A stretch of DNA of 64,000 nt from Streptomyces sp. YIM 121038 (GCF_006088715.1 NZ_CP030771.1:9484001-9548000), one strand, 5' to 3'. Shown: positions 9,209 to 16,972, counted from the stretch's first letter. Numbers and translations are program-made. The notes: generated by a model from the sequence alone, not told the origin.

Positions 9209-9736
9209 CAGGCGTACGTAACCGCCGTCGTGGTGCACCAGCGGGCGTCCGTCCGCCGCGTGCCACGCCCTGGTCACCCGACCGATGACCAGGGCGTGGT
9301 CGCTCACCAGGAGGCGGTCGACGGGCGCGAGCGCCAGCCGGGCCAGGACCCCGTCCAGGACCGGCAGGCCGTGCGCCCCGCGGCGCCAGCGCGTGTCCGG
9401 GCCGAACTTGGCCCGCCCCGCGCCGCCGAAGACGCGGGCCACGGACTCCTGGCCCGCGGCCAGGAGGTGCACCATCACGTGGGAGGCGCCCTCCACCACC
9501 GGCCAGGACGCGGAGCGCAGGCCCACCGTGAACGACATCAGCGGCGGGGCGAGCGACAGCGACGTGACGGACGTGGCGCAGAAGCCGACCGGCGGGCGCC
9601 CGACGCCCGCCGTGACGACGGCGACGCCCTTGGCGTGATGCCGCAGGGCGCGCCGCACCAGATCGGGGTCCGCGCCACCGCCGGGCGAAAGGGCCGCGGC
9701 GGGCTCCGCTCGCCCCAGGGCCTCGCTGTCCCTCAC
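9173..9736 (-). CDS. Flavin reductase-like protein (FMN-binding split barrel)
   Basis: 187 residues from a GTG at 9736. Features of the HpaC-like fold are visible: LRRALRHHAKGVAVVTAGVGRPPVGFCATSVTSLSLAPPLMSFTVG early, then FGGAGRAKF and HALVIGRVTRAW. Such proteins reduce FMN/FAD with NAD(P)H or bind flavin as stand-alone enzymes. The GTG overlaps the stop of the TPR gene (GTGA), so it is translated as the last gene of the minus-strand peptide/M50/TPR operon, not with the siderophore genes that it meets head-on. SidA-type monooxygenases need no separate reductase, which fits that reading. It may be a modifying or redox enzyme of the peptide system, but this is inference. Confidence 0.85.
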   Translation of the reverse strand: MRDSEALGRAEPAAALSPGGGADPDLVRRALRHHAKGVAVVTAGVGRPPVGFCATSVTSLSLAPPLMSFTVGLRSASWPVVEGASHVMVHLLAAGQESVARVFGGAGRAKFGPDTRWRRGAHGLPVLDGVLARLALAPVDRLLVSDHALVIGRVTRAWHAADGRPLVHHDGGYVRLSDALALTAGEE

Positions 9737-11943
9737 CCGACTCCCTCCCGTATCTCCGCGAGGGTCAGGTCACCGGCCCGCAGCTCGATCTCCTCGCCGC
9801 GCGGTGACGTCTCGCCCGGGCCGAAGGCCTTCAGATGGGCGCGCCAGTCCGCCAGGGCACCCCGGGTGTCGGCCAGGGCGTGGCGGCTGAGACCCCGCAG
9901 ATAGAACACGTCCGGGTCGTCGGCGCCCAGGGCGGCGACCGCCACGTCGAGGTCGGCGAGCGCGCGGCGGTGCTCGCCGAGGTCCTGCAGCGCCACGGCA
10001 CGGTTGGTCCGCAAGGTGGCGTCGTCCTCGATGCGCAGCGCCGCGTCCAGGTCGGCGACGGCCTGCTCGGGCCGGCCGCTGGTGTAGGCGAGCACGGCGC
10101 GGTTGGCCCAGGCGGGCACGAACGCGGGCTCGGTCACCAGTGCCGCCGAGTAGCTCTCGTACGCGGCCTCCGCGTCCCCGGTCGCCTCCAGGAGCGCGCC
10201 CTGCGCGGCGAGCAGCGGGGCGTGGCGCGGCTCGATGGCCAGGCCGTGCTCCACGTCGCGGCGGGCCCCGGCCGTGTCGCCGCGTTCCAGGAGCAGCTCC
10301 GCGCGGTGCGTGAGGGAGCCCAGGTGGCCCGGCTCCAGGTCCAGGGCGTAGTCCAGGTCCCGCAACGCGCCCTCGTCGTCGCCGAGTTCGAGCAGCAGGT
10401 CGGCGCGGTTGAAGTGCGCTTCGTAGAACGGCGGGGTCAGCCGGATCGCCGTGGCGTAGTCCCGCAGGGCCTCGTCGTGGCGGCCGAGCGCCCGGTACTG
10501 CGCGGCGCGCTCGAAGTAGTAGTCGCCGTAGTCCGGGTCGCGGCGGATCACGTCGTCGTAGTCGCGCAGCGAGGCCGTGTGGTCCTCGCGCGCGGCCCGC
10601 ACCTGCGCGCGGTTGTACAGCAGGACGGAGCGGTGCAGGAGCTGCTCGTCCGGGGCGAAGCCGGCGTCGGTGAGGGCGATCGCCTCCTCGACGAGCGCCA
10701 GGGAGCCGTCGGCGTCACCGCGGTGCAGCTGCACCAGCGCCTTCGCGTTGCGCATGAACGCGCGGGCCAGCACCCGCCGTTCGGGGTCGGGATGGCTGTC
10801 GGCGAACGCGATGGCCGTGTTCACCCAGGCGAGCGCCAGGTCCTCGTCGTGCTCCTCCCGGGGCAGGAAGCGGGTGTAGAGCATCGCCGACAGATACGCC
10901 GTGCCCATGTGCACGTCCGGGTCGGCCGTGCTGCGGCGCATCTCCTCCAGATGCGCGAACGCCTCCTGGCCGCGCCCCAGATAGCACAGGCACGCGGCGG
11001 CCTTGTGCGTGAAGGTGCGGTACGCCTGCGACCAGCCGCCGTCGGCCGCGAGCCGGCGCCCGCGCGCGGCCAGGTCGGCGACGGCCTCGTACAGACCCGC
11101 GGCGAAGCAGCTGTTGACGGCCTCGACGAAGGCCGCGACACCCGCGCCCGCCGGATCGGAGCCGTGCTCCAGGTGGTACGGGACGGCACCGAGGCGCAGC
11201 GTCGGATCGTCCAGGTCCCGCAGGGCCTCGGCGCGCGCGGTGTGCCTGCGGGCCCGCTCCGTCGGCGGCAGGGCGTAGTAGGCGTTCCGCGCGGCCGGGT
11301 CGCGGCTGGTGCCGTCGGAGTCGATGAACAGCTGGGCCAGGTCGGCGCCCGCACGCCGGGACGACCGCGGCCGCGGTGGCCGCGCGGCACGGACGGTGTA
11401 CGTGGTGAGCGCGCGGGTGAGCGCGTCGTCGTGGTCGCCGTGGCTCTCCGCGACCACGGTCAGCAGGGCGGGGTCGCAGCGGCGCAGCAGGATGGCCACG
11501 AGCTCGCGGTCGGTGGGGTCGGCCTCGTCCACGTCGTGGAAGGCGATGACGGCGCCTTCGGGGCGGAGCAGGCGCGCCCAGTCCAGGGCGAGTTCGGCCA
11601 CGCCGTGAGCGAGGCGCAGGGCGCGCGGCGCGGGGTAGAAGCGGGTGCGCTCCTTGGCGTCGGCCAGCTGGGTGAGCGTCTGCGGCGTGCGCGGGACCAG
11701 GGGCGCGAGGTCCGGGGCGATCACGGTGATCTCGGTGGCACGGGCGGCCACCGACTCGGCGTCGCGGGCGAGCAGTTCGGGCACGACGCTGCGCAGCAGA
11801 GAGCCGCCGCCGGTGAACGGCCCGCGCAGCCGCCGGTGGCAGCCGACCTCCAGGTCGGGGCGCGGGGGCGCGGGCAGCTCGCCGGTCGGTTCCGGGTCTT
11901 CGGTGGTGAGGATCCAGCGGTGATGGGGCGGCAGGGCGGTCAT
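9733..11943 (-). CDS. TPR-repeat protein of the peptide/M50 operon
   Basis: 736 residues from the ATG at 11943, with GAGGAG 10 nt upstream. That ATG overlaps the stop of the M50 gene (ATGA). The first about 200 residues (LRGPFTGGGSLLRSVVPELL, TRFYPAPRALRLAHGVAEL, IAFHDVDEADPTDRELVAILLRRCDP) look like an alpha/beta NTPase-like domain, but I find no intact P-loop. Residues 300-440 are helical, and from about 440 to 715 there are at least seven consecutive TPR units with the usual W-A-G-Y-A-F-A-P spacing (for example YYFERAAQYRALGRHDEALRDYATAIRLTP). It is cytoplasmic, with no signal or membrane segment. It is probably a scaffold or sensor for the adjacent protease and peptide. The ORF stays open upstream to 12816, but that part is a shadow of the M50 gene. 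Confidence 0.85.
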   Translation of the reverse strand: MTALPPHHRWILTTEDPEPTGELPAPPRPDLEVGCHRRLRGPFTGGGSLLRSVVPELLARDAESVAARATEITVIAPDLAPLVPRTPQTLTQLADAKERTRFYPAPRALRLAHGVAELALDWARLLRPEGAVIAFHDVDEADPTDRELVAILLRRCDPALLTVVAESHGDHDDALTRALTTYTVRAARPPRPRSSRRAGADLAQLFIDSDGTSRDPAARNAYYALPPTERARRHTARAEALRDLDDPTLRLGAVPYHLEHGSDPAGAGVAAFVEAVNSCFAAGLYEAVADLAARGRRLAADGGWSQAYRTFTHKAAACLCYLGRGQEAFAHLEEMRRSTADPDVHMGTAYLSAMLYTRFLPREEHDEDLALAWVNTAIAFADSHPDPERRVLARAFMRNAKALVQLHRGDADGSLALVEEAIALTDAGFAPDEQLLHRSVLLYNRAQVRAAREDHTASLRDYDDVIRRDPDYGDYYFERAAQYRALGRHDEALRDYATAIRLTPPFYEAHFNRADLLLELGDDEGALRDLDYALDLEPGHLGSLTHRAELLLERGDTAGARRDVEHGLAIEPRHAPLLAAQGALLEATGDAEAAYESYSAALVTEPAFVPAWANRAVLAYTSGRPEQAVADLDAALRIEDDATLRTNRAVALQDLGEHRRALADLDVAVAALGADDPDVFYLRGLSRHALADTRGALADWRAHLKAFGPGETSPRGEEIELRAGDLTLAEIREGVG

Positions 11944-13169
11944 GCGGATGACGCTCCTCGGCGTGGGGCGGTGGCGGTGCGGGCCTTGGCGCGCCGGTCC
12001 CGCACGGTGACGTAGAGCAGGAGGCTCAGTTCGAACGCCGTCAGGGTGACGAAGAACGCGGCGTCGACGAGGTCGGCGACCGGCGTCCCCGCACGGGTGA
12101 ACCGGTCGACGGCCGTGGACCAGAAGGTCAGCGCGGTGGGCACGGCGGCCCAGGCGAGGCTGGCGAGCGAGAAGGCGTAGCCGGACACCAGGACCGGCGC
12201 GTAGCGGCGCGCCATGGCGCGCTCGTGGTCGGACCACTCCCGGTCGGCCCGTGGCGGCGGGCGGCGCAGCCTTCGCCGGACGAGGGCGCGCAGGTGGAAG
12301 CGGGTGGCGTTCTGCAGGTCGGTGCAGCGCAGGGCGGTGGTGGCGACGTAGTACAGATCCGTCTCCAGATGGAACAGGAACTGCCAGACCAGCCGCAGCA
12401 CACAGGTGAAGGAGACCGCGAGGCACAGCGCGGGGATCCAGCCGGGCGCACCGGTCCGGCCGAGGCCGGCGGAGGCGAGCGTGAGCACGCTGACCAGCAG
12501 CACGTCCGCGAGCATGCCCGCGAGGAACGGCAGGTAGCGGCGGCGCCGTTCGACGCTGAGGAGCGTGTCCATGCGGGTCTCGGCGACGAGGTAGTACAGC
12601 CGCCGTCCGATGCCGAGCGTCGAGGGCAGCCCGAGCCTGCGGCCCGCGAGCGCGTGGAAGCCCTCGTGCGCCAAGATGCAGGGGATCGCCGCGGCGAACA
12701 GGCTGACGGCGATCAGCGAGATGTGGCTCGTGAACATCAGCTGGTGGTACGAGGGCCGCAGCGCCGGGTCGTGCACCATGGCGGCCAGCGCCACCGCGAC
12801 GAGCACGCCGTAGCACGCCCCGGCAGGGCGCGAGAACGTCCAGCGGCCGAGCCGCTGCCAGCGCACGGGCGCGGGCCCGGACTCCCCGGCGTCCGGGGCG
12901 TCCCCGTCGGCGCGCAGGAAGCCGAGGTCGTCGACGGCGGCGAGGAAGTCCTCCATGTCGAGGGTCTCGCCGCAGGTGCGCGCGTACCAGTCGGCGGCGT
13001 CGGCGACGGACCCCCCGGCGTCGAGCAGCCGCAGGACCTGGGCGCCTTCCTCGGGGAACACCGCGTACGAGCCGGTGTCGGGGCGGCCGACCATGACGCC
13101 GTCGGCCTCGGCGACCATCGTGAGGCGGTGCAGGCGGACGGTGGCGCCGCCCGGTGCGGTCACGCTCAT
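11940..13169 (-). CDS. Membrane M50-type metalloprotease with N-terminal PqqD-like (RRE) domain
   Basis: 409 residues from the ATG at 13169. Residues 10-90 resemble a PqqD-like RiPP recognition element (VRLHRLTMVAEADGVMVGRP..YAVFPEEGAQVLRLLDAGGSVADAADW..DMEDFLAAVDDLGFL). About six hydrophobic segments follow. HEGFH at 168-172 (AHEGFHALAGRRLG) is the HExxH zinc motif of site-2-type M50 proteases, and HLETDLYYV could supply the third ligand. RREs bind leader peptides, so a fused RRE and intramembrane protease predicts recognition of a small peptide, and a 25-residue peptide gene lies just upstream. It is coupled to the TPR gene by ATGA. The frame extends upstream to 13649, but that extension overlaps the peptide gene and lacks the pattern of the family. 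Confidence 0.85.
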   Translation of the reverse strand: MSVTAPGGATVRLHRLTMVAEADGVMVGRPDTGSYAVFPEEGAQVLRLLDAGGSVADAADWYARTCGETLDMEDFLAAVDDLGFLRADGDAPDAGESGPAPVRWQRLGRWTFSRPAGACYGVLVAVALAAMVHDPALRPSYHQLMFTSHISLIAVSLFAAAIPCILAHEGFHALAGRRLGLPSTLGIGRRLYYLVAETRMDTLLSVERRRRYLPFLAGMLADVLLVSVLTLASAGLGRTGAPGWIPALCLAVSFTCVLRLVWQFLFHLETDLYYVATTALRCTDLQNATRFHLRALVRRRLRRPPPRADREWSDHERAMARRYAPVLVSGYAFSLASLAWAAVPTALTFWSTAVDRFTRAGTPVADLVDAAFFVTLTAFELSLLLYVTVRDRRAKARTATAPRRGASSA

Positions 13170-13224
13170 CCGGCGTGCCTCTCTGCCAGGGGGCCGGGCG
13201 GACCCGGCCGGGGAGGGCGGGGAC

Positions 13225-13254
13225 GGAGCCGGGCCCGGACCGGGGCCCGGCTCC
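13225..13254 (-). terminator. Intercistronic hairpin between peptide gene and M50 gene (attenuator)
   Basis: Perfect 12-bp stem, 13225-13236 with 13243-13254, and a 6-nt loop. It sits in the 92-bp gap after the peptide stop and before the M50 start. Partial terminators in this place commonly let a precursor-peptide mRNA outnumber its enzymes, and such a role is inferred here. Confidence 0.75.
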
Positions 13255-13261
13255 GCGGTGC

Positions 13262-13339
13262 TCAGTGCTCGGCGCACGCGTAGTAGCAGGCGGTCGTCAG
13301 ACGGATCGGACCGGCCTTGCGGATCGGCATCCTCTTCAT
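13262..13339 (-). CDS. 25-residue Cys/Tyr-containing peptide, putative RiPP precursor
   Basis: Too short for routine ORF calling. The ATG at 13339 is preceded by GAGAGGAGGTGACCC, one of the strongest ribosome binding sites in the window. The product begins MKRMPIRKAG (basic, leader-like) and ends TTACYYACAEH, a Cys-Tyr-Tyr-Ala-Cys core with two cysteines four apart. There is no hydrophobic signal sequence. It is followed by a strong hairpin and then an RRE-bearing M50 protease, TPR and flavin-reductase genes in one operon. This is the order expected of a ribosomally made, post-translationally modified peptide. I do not recognise a named family. It could instead be a regulatory leader ORF for the operon, but the sequence has no run of one amino acid as attenuator leaders do. 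Confidence 0.7.
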   Translation of the reverse strand: MKRMPIRKAGPIRLTTACYYACAEH

Positions 13340-13996
13340 GGGTCACCTCCTCTCGGTGGCTGGTCCCCATGGGGTGATGTGACCTGGCGGCCGGCGGCCG
13401 GGCCGGGGCCCGATGGCTCATCCGGTGAGCCGCGGAGTCGGCGGCGGAGGGGAACTCCGCCGCCCGGAGAGGAATGACGCCCGGATCCGGCGTCGCCAGG
13501 TCACTCGGTGGAACGTGCCGTGCCGCGCCCGGCTCCGGACGGAATGGTCCCGGGTCGCATCCAGACGGCGCGCGCCATGGCTGTTCCTTTCTTCGGGTGG
13601 CAGCCCCGGGCGGCACGCCCCCGAATCGATAAAGGGCGCGGAAATCCACCCGCGGGAAATGTGCCAGGACCCCAGTGAAATCGATGGGAGTGGCATATCT
13701 AGATCCCTCGTCACTGGTCCACGGACAGCTTGGTGCGGCGCCGCCTTTGATGTCAACCCGGGAATGCGGGCATCCGTATACCGTCTCCGCGAGGTCAATT
13801 CAACGGTGGGCAAAGTCCCTTGGGGTCTCTCCGGCGATCCTGCATATGGGCAGGTCGCAGGCGTGCGGGTGGCCCGAAAGGCAAAGGAATGCCCGCTTCG
13901 GAAATCTCCCTATACCTTTGGACAGTTAACGCGGCCGCGCTTTAAGTCAAGGAATTCTCTGCCCGGTGCGGGCCGTTCGGCCGCGGCGTGCACGGC
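13340..13996. other. Upstream region of the peptide operon, mostly non-coding
   Basis: About 650 bp, with lower GC between about 13600 and 13960 than the genes around it, as expected for a promoter region. On the minus strand TTGACT (13945-13950 read in reverse) could be a -35 with a weak -10 near 13923-13928, but I cannot fix a promoter. Other than the doubtful ORF at 13501-13578 I see no gene. Confidence 0.5.
13501..13578 (-). other. Possible second small ORF (25 codons)
   Basis: An ATG at 13578 with AAGGAAC 6 nt upstream opens a 25-residue frame of exactly the same length as the peptide gene downstream. It begins MARAVWMRPG and is rich in Gly, Arg and Thr. It has no cysteine and no resemblance to the other peptide. 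The coincidence of length, strand and RBS is suggestive but could be chance. Confidence 0.2.
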
Positions 13997-14722
13997 TCAG
14001 CGCAGCACCACACAGCCGCGGGCGCGCAGGGCCGCCGCCGTGGAGTCGTCGTCCGGTACCTCGTTCCAGCGGAGATCGAGTTTCTCAAGGGCGGGCAACT
14101 CGGTGAGCCAGCCGGGAAGTTCGCGCAGTCGATTGGCCCGCAGATCGAGGCGCCGCAGCAGGGGGAGTCCGCGCAGCGCGTCGGGCACCGCGGCGAAGGC
14201 GTTCTCGCGCAGCTCCAGTTCGCGCAGCGCGCTCAGCCCCCGCACGGTGGCGGGCAGCGAGGTGAGGGCGTTGCCGCGCAGCCACAGTTCCCGCAGGGAG
14301 CGCAGGCCGCCGAGAGAGGCGGGGAGTGAGCCGAGCCGGTTGTGCTGGGCGCGCAGCTCGACCAGGCCCCTCATGTCCCCGACGGTGTCCGGCAGTTCGG
14401 AGAGCCGGTTCTCGCCGACGTTCAGATAGGCCAGGCGCGTCAGCCGGCCCAACTCCCCGGGCAGGGAGGTGAGGCGGTTGTCGTGCAGGTACAGGAAGTC
14501 ACTCAGCGCGGTGAGGTCGCCGAGCTCGCGCGGCACGGACGTGAGCTGGTTGTGGCCGAGGTCGAGGGTGCGCAGCGAGGCCAGTGTGCCGAGGCGGGCG
14601 GGCAGCCGCGTGAGCTGGTTGCCGGGCAGCAGGAGCACGTCCAGACGCGGATGGCGCCACACCTCGTCGGGTACGTCGGTGAGTCCGGCCTTCCAGTAGT
14701 TCAGTACGGTCGCGCTGGTCAC
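13997..14722 (-). CDS. Leucine-rich repeat protein
   Basis: 241 residues from a GTG at 14722 with AAAGAGG just upstream; a second GTG at 14728 is also possible. Nearly the whole protein is eight or nine LRR units of about 23 residues with the bacterial pattern LxxLPxxLGxLxxLRxLxLxxNxLT (for example LRTLDLGHNQLTSVPRELGDL). It has no signal peptide, membrane segment or fused enzymatic domain. LRRs bind proteins. Such short cytoplasmic LRR proteins are scattered in Streptomyces and their partners are unknown. The cap sequence at the start (VLNYWKAGLTDVPDEVW) and the end (CVVLR) looks complete. Confidence 0.9.
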   Translation of the reverse strand: MTSATVLNYWKAGLTDVPDEVWRHPRLDVLLLPGNQLTRLPARLGTLASLRTLDLGHNQLTSVPRELGDLTALSDFLYLHDNRLTSLPGELGRLTRLAYLNVGENRLSELPDTVGDMRGLVELRAQHNRLGSLPASLGGLRSLRELWLRGNALTSLPATVRGLSALRELELRENAFAAVPDALRGLPLLRRLDLRANRLRELPGWLTELPALEKLDLRWNEVPDDDSTAAALRARGCVVLR

Positions 14723-14911
14723 CGGCACCTCTTTCCGGGGCGCGCCCGCGGCCCTGACGCCGACCGGGCGACGCCCGCCGTGAAGGGCTCCCGCCGTGCG
14801 AGGCTTCCGCGGTGAAGGGCTCCCGGCGCGGCCCGGCGGACCCGCGCCCCGGCCCCGGCGGGCTCCGCGGGAAACCCGCCTAATGGATGCGGCGGAACCT
14901 ATCATTAGCCC

Positions 14912-15565
14912 ATGCCCGCTCCGCCCCAGGCCTCCGCACCGGCGCCCGGCCCCACCCGGCTGACGCTCGACCTCGCCGCCACCGTCCGCCACGACGGGCG
15001 CGGCGGGGTCGCCGACGACCTCGACGCGCCCGAGGGCCTCACCGCCTGGGTGCGCGACCACGCCGACGCGCTGCCCGAAGCCCTGGCGCCGGGCCGCTAC
15101 CGCGCGGACGCCGCCGGGCTCGACCGCGTACGGGCGGTGCGCTCCGCCGTCCGCGCGCTCTTCGCCCGGGCGGTCCTGCCGGGCGAGCCGAGCCCCGCCG
15201 ACGCCCACCGCCTCCTGCCGCCCGCCGAGGCCGTCGCCCGGCTGAACGAGGCCGCGGCGAAGGTGCCCACCGTGCCCGTGCTCACCTGGCCGGGCGGTGC
15301 CGCTCCCCGGCTGCGCGACGAGCCCGTGCCCGCGGCCGGCCCTGCCTCGCCCGACCGGCGCGCCGACCTGCTCGACGCCGCCCTGGCCCGGGCCGCGCAC
15401 GCCTTCCTCGCCGGACCCGACCGGCGGCGCCTGCGCGCCTGCCACGCGCCCCGCTGCGTGCGGTACTTCCTCAAGGAGCACCCGCGCCAGGAGTGGTGCA
15501 AGCCGTCCTGCGGCAACCGGGCCCGCGTGGCCCGCCACCACGAGCGCGGCCGCGGCCCGGCCTGA
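14912..15565 (+). CDS. ABATE / CGNR zinc-finger protein, putative transcriptional regulator
   Basis: 217 residues from the ATG at 14912. The N-terminal two thirds is an Ala-rich helical domain of the ABATE type. The C-terminus is a CGNR zinc finger: LRACHAPRCVRYFLKEHPRQEWCKPSCGNRARVARHHER, with Cys-x4-Cys and Cys-x3-Cys plus the CGNR box. The family is common in actinobacteria and thought to bind DNA in stress responses; no target is known. It stands alone, with a 120-bp gap before the next gene, on the opposite strand to the LRR gene. Confidence 0.88.
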   Translation: MPAPPQASAPAPGPTRLTLDLAATVRHDGRGGVADDLDAPEGLTAWVRDHADALPEALAPGRYRADAAGLDRVRAVRSAVRALFARAVLPGEPSPADAHRLLPPAEAVARLNEAAAKVPTVPVLTWPGGAAPRLRDEPVPAAGPASPDRRADLLDAALARAAHAFLAGPDRRRLRACHAPRCVRYFLKEHPRQEWCKPSCGNRARVARHHERGRGPA

Positions 15566-15696
15566 CGCGCCGTGCCGCCCTCGGCGGAACGGCGCGCGCG
15601 ACGATCTCGCACACCCCCGGCGCCCGCCGTGACCACGGGTTTCTCCCTCGCGGCCCCCGCGCCGGAAACGACTCCGCGGGCACGTACCATGGCCGC

Positions 15697-16197
15697 ATGT
15701 CCTTCCTCCGCCGCCGCAGCTCCGCCACCCCCGCCGGGCCGGACTTCGATGTCCTCGCCATGGATCCGGGCGACTGGCCCGGCAACCTCGGTGCCGGCCT
15801 GCTGCCCGCCCCCGACGGCAGCTGCCAGGGCGTCTTCCTGCGCTACGACCTGTTCGGCGGCCGCGGCCCCGCGATGATCATCGGCAATCTGCCGGAGGGC
15901 TCCCCGGCCCGCGAGCTCGCCGACGGCGAGGTGCCCTTCGAGGTGGCCCAGCTCCTGCTCGCGCTGGAGAACGACGAGGAGGTCACCGTCGTCTCCAGCG
16001 AGGACGTGCCGGTGATGCAGGGGGACAACCTCCTGATCGTGCGCCGTCTGCGGCTCTCCGAAAGCCGCATCTCCTGCGTCCAGTTCGACCGCAGCGACAA
16101 CGTCCTGGTGACCATCGCGGCCTGGGACCGCCCGATCACCGACGACCTGTACGCACTCCTCAAGCCGCTGCCCGCCGAGCTGTTCCAGCAGGGCTGA
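15697..16197 (+). CDS. Conserved hypothetical cytoplasmic protein
   Basis: 166 residues from the ATG at 15697. The sequence is mixed alpha/beta: DFDVLAMDPGDWPGNLGAGLL, FLRYDLFGGRGPAMIIGNLPEGSPARELADGEVPFEVAQLLLALENDEEVTVV, and a C-terminal ISCVQFDRSDNVLVTIAAWDRPI. It has no signal peptide, membrane segment, metal motif or nucleotide-binding motif. I do not recognise a family with a known function. Third-position GC is as high as in the neighbours, so it is a real gene. Confidence 0.8.
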   Translation: MSFLRRRSSATPAGPDFDVLAMDPGDWPGNLGAGLLPAPDGSCQGVFLRYDLFGGRGPAMIIGNLPEGSPARELADGEVPFEVAQLLLALENDEEVTVVSSEDVPVMQGDNLLIVRRLRLSESRISCVQFDRSDNVLVTIAAWDRPITDDLYALLKPLPAELFQQG

Positions 16198-16527
16198 GCC
16201 ACCACCCTCCCGGTCCCCGCGCGGCGGCGTCACACATCTCGGTCCGCGCGGGGCGCACCGCCCCGTCCCGCCTGGCCGGTACCGGCCTTGGACAGGGCCC
16301 CGGGCCCGCCGACGCGGCGCCGGATTCGCGCCGCTTCGTCACCCGGTGACAGGCGCTCCGTACCGCCCAACGGGCTGGTGGAGAGCTTTCGTCGGCTGGC
16401 GGTTTCCTACCGTTCGTACCCTCGTGTTCAGGCTGGCGTGCTCTGTTCTCAAGCGCGGGGCGCCACCGCGCCTAGCGTCGTGGGGGAGCGGGGTGTCCGC
16501 CCATCTCGACAGGGAGGGAAGTCGCGT
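16198..16527. other. Intergenic region with a 14-bp perfect palindrome
   Basis: About 330 bp before the lectin gene. GGCCGGTACCGGCC at 16274-16287 is a perfect palindrome and a possible operator. AGGGAGGGA at 16511-16519 is the lectin RBS. I see no further gene. Confidence 0.5.
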
Positions 16528-16878
16528 ATGAGCAACAACGACGTCTATCCGAACACACCGTCGAGCACGATCTACCGCAACATGGCCTGGACCTCCGGGA
16601 ACGGCCACACGCTGCTCCGGCTCCAGGAGGACGGCAACTTCGTCGTCTACCGGGACAGCGTCGAGAAGCCCGTGTGGTCGCCGGACACCCGCCCGGACGG
16701 GTACCGCGCGGTCATGCAGGGCGACGGCAACCTCGTCGTCTACGCCCAGGACGACCGCCCCGTGTGGGCGTCGAACACCTCCGGGCGTCACGGGGCCATC
16801 CTGTCCGTCCAGGACGACGGCAACGTGTGCATCTACTACCAGGGCCAGCCCATCTGGTGTACGGAGACCGCCGGCTGA
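16528..16878 (+). CDS. Bulb-type (GNA-like) mannose-binding lectin
   Basis: 116 residues from the ATG at 16528. The protein is a single beta-prism B-lectin domain with three QxDxNxVxY-type sugar-binding motifs: LQEDGNFVVY, MQGDGNLVVY and VQDDGNVCIY, the third partly diverged (CIY). The threefold internal repeat is complete. There is no signal peptide, which is odd for a lectin. It may be released by lysis or by a non-classical route, or bind intracellular glycans. GNA-like lectins of this size occur in Pseudomonas and Streptomyces, and some Pseudomonas members are bacteriocins. It is convergent with a secreted amidase across a terminator. Confidence 0.93.
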   Translation: MSNNDVYPNTPSSTIYRNMAWTSGNGHTLLRLQEDGNFVVYRDSVEKPVWSPDTRPDGYRAVMQGDGNLVVYAQDDRPVWASNTSGRHGAILSVQDDGNVCIYYQGQPIWCTETAG

Positions 16879-16910
16879 CCCACGCGGCCGCGTGTCCTCG
16901 GTAGCGCATG

Positions 16911-16953
16911 CGCCGGGCCCGGACCTGCCCCCACGACAGGCCCGGGCCCGGCG
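16911..16953. terminator. Bidirectional terminator between lectin and amidase genes
   Basis: 17-bp stem with one mismatch (16911-16927 with 16937-16953) and a 9-nt loop, between two convergent genes. Confidence 0.8.
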
Positions 16954-16972
16954 GTTCCCGGGGCCGCCGCGG

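Noticed and set aside
9173-9736. Flavin reductase as partner of the ornithine monooxygenase
   Set aside because: It is convergent, and its start is coupled to the TPR gene. SidA-family enzymes take NADPH directly.
11940-13649. A longer start for the M50 protein reaching to 13649 or to the ATG at 13388
   Set aside because: The extension overlaps the 25-residue peptide gene and its RBS and reads as low-complexity sequence. The PqqD-like domain begins right after the ATG at 13169.
13418-13813. A 131-codon minus-strand ORF upstream of the peptide gene
   Set aside because: No RBS, Arg/Ser-rich translation with no family resemblance, and lower GC than the genes around it.
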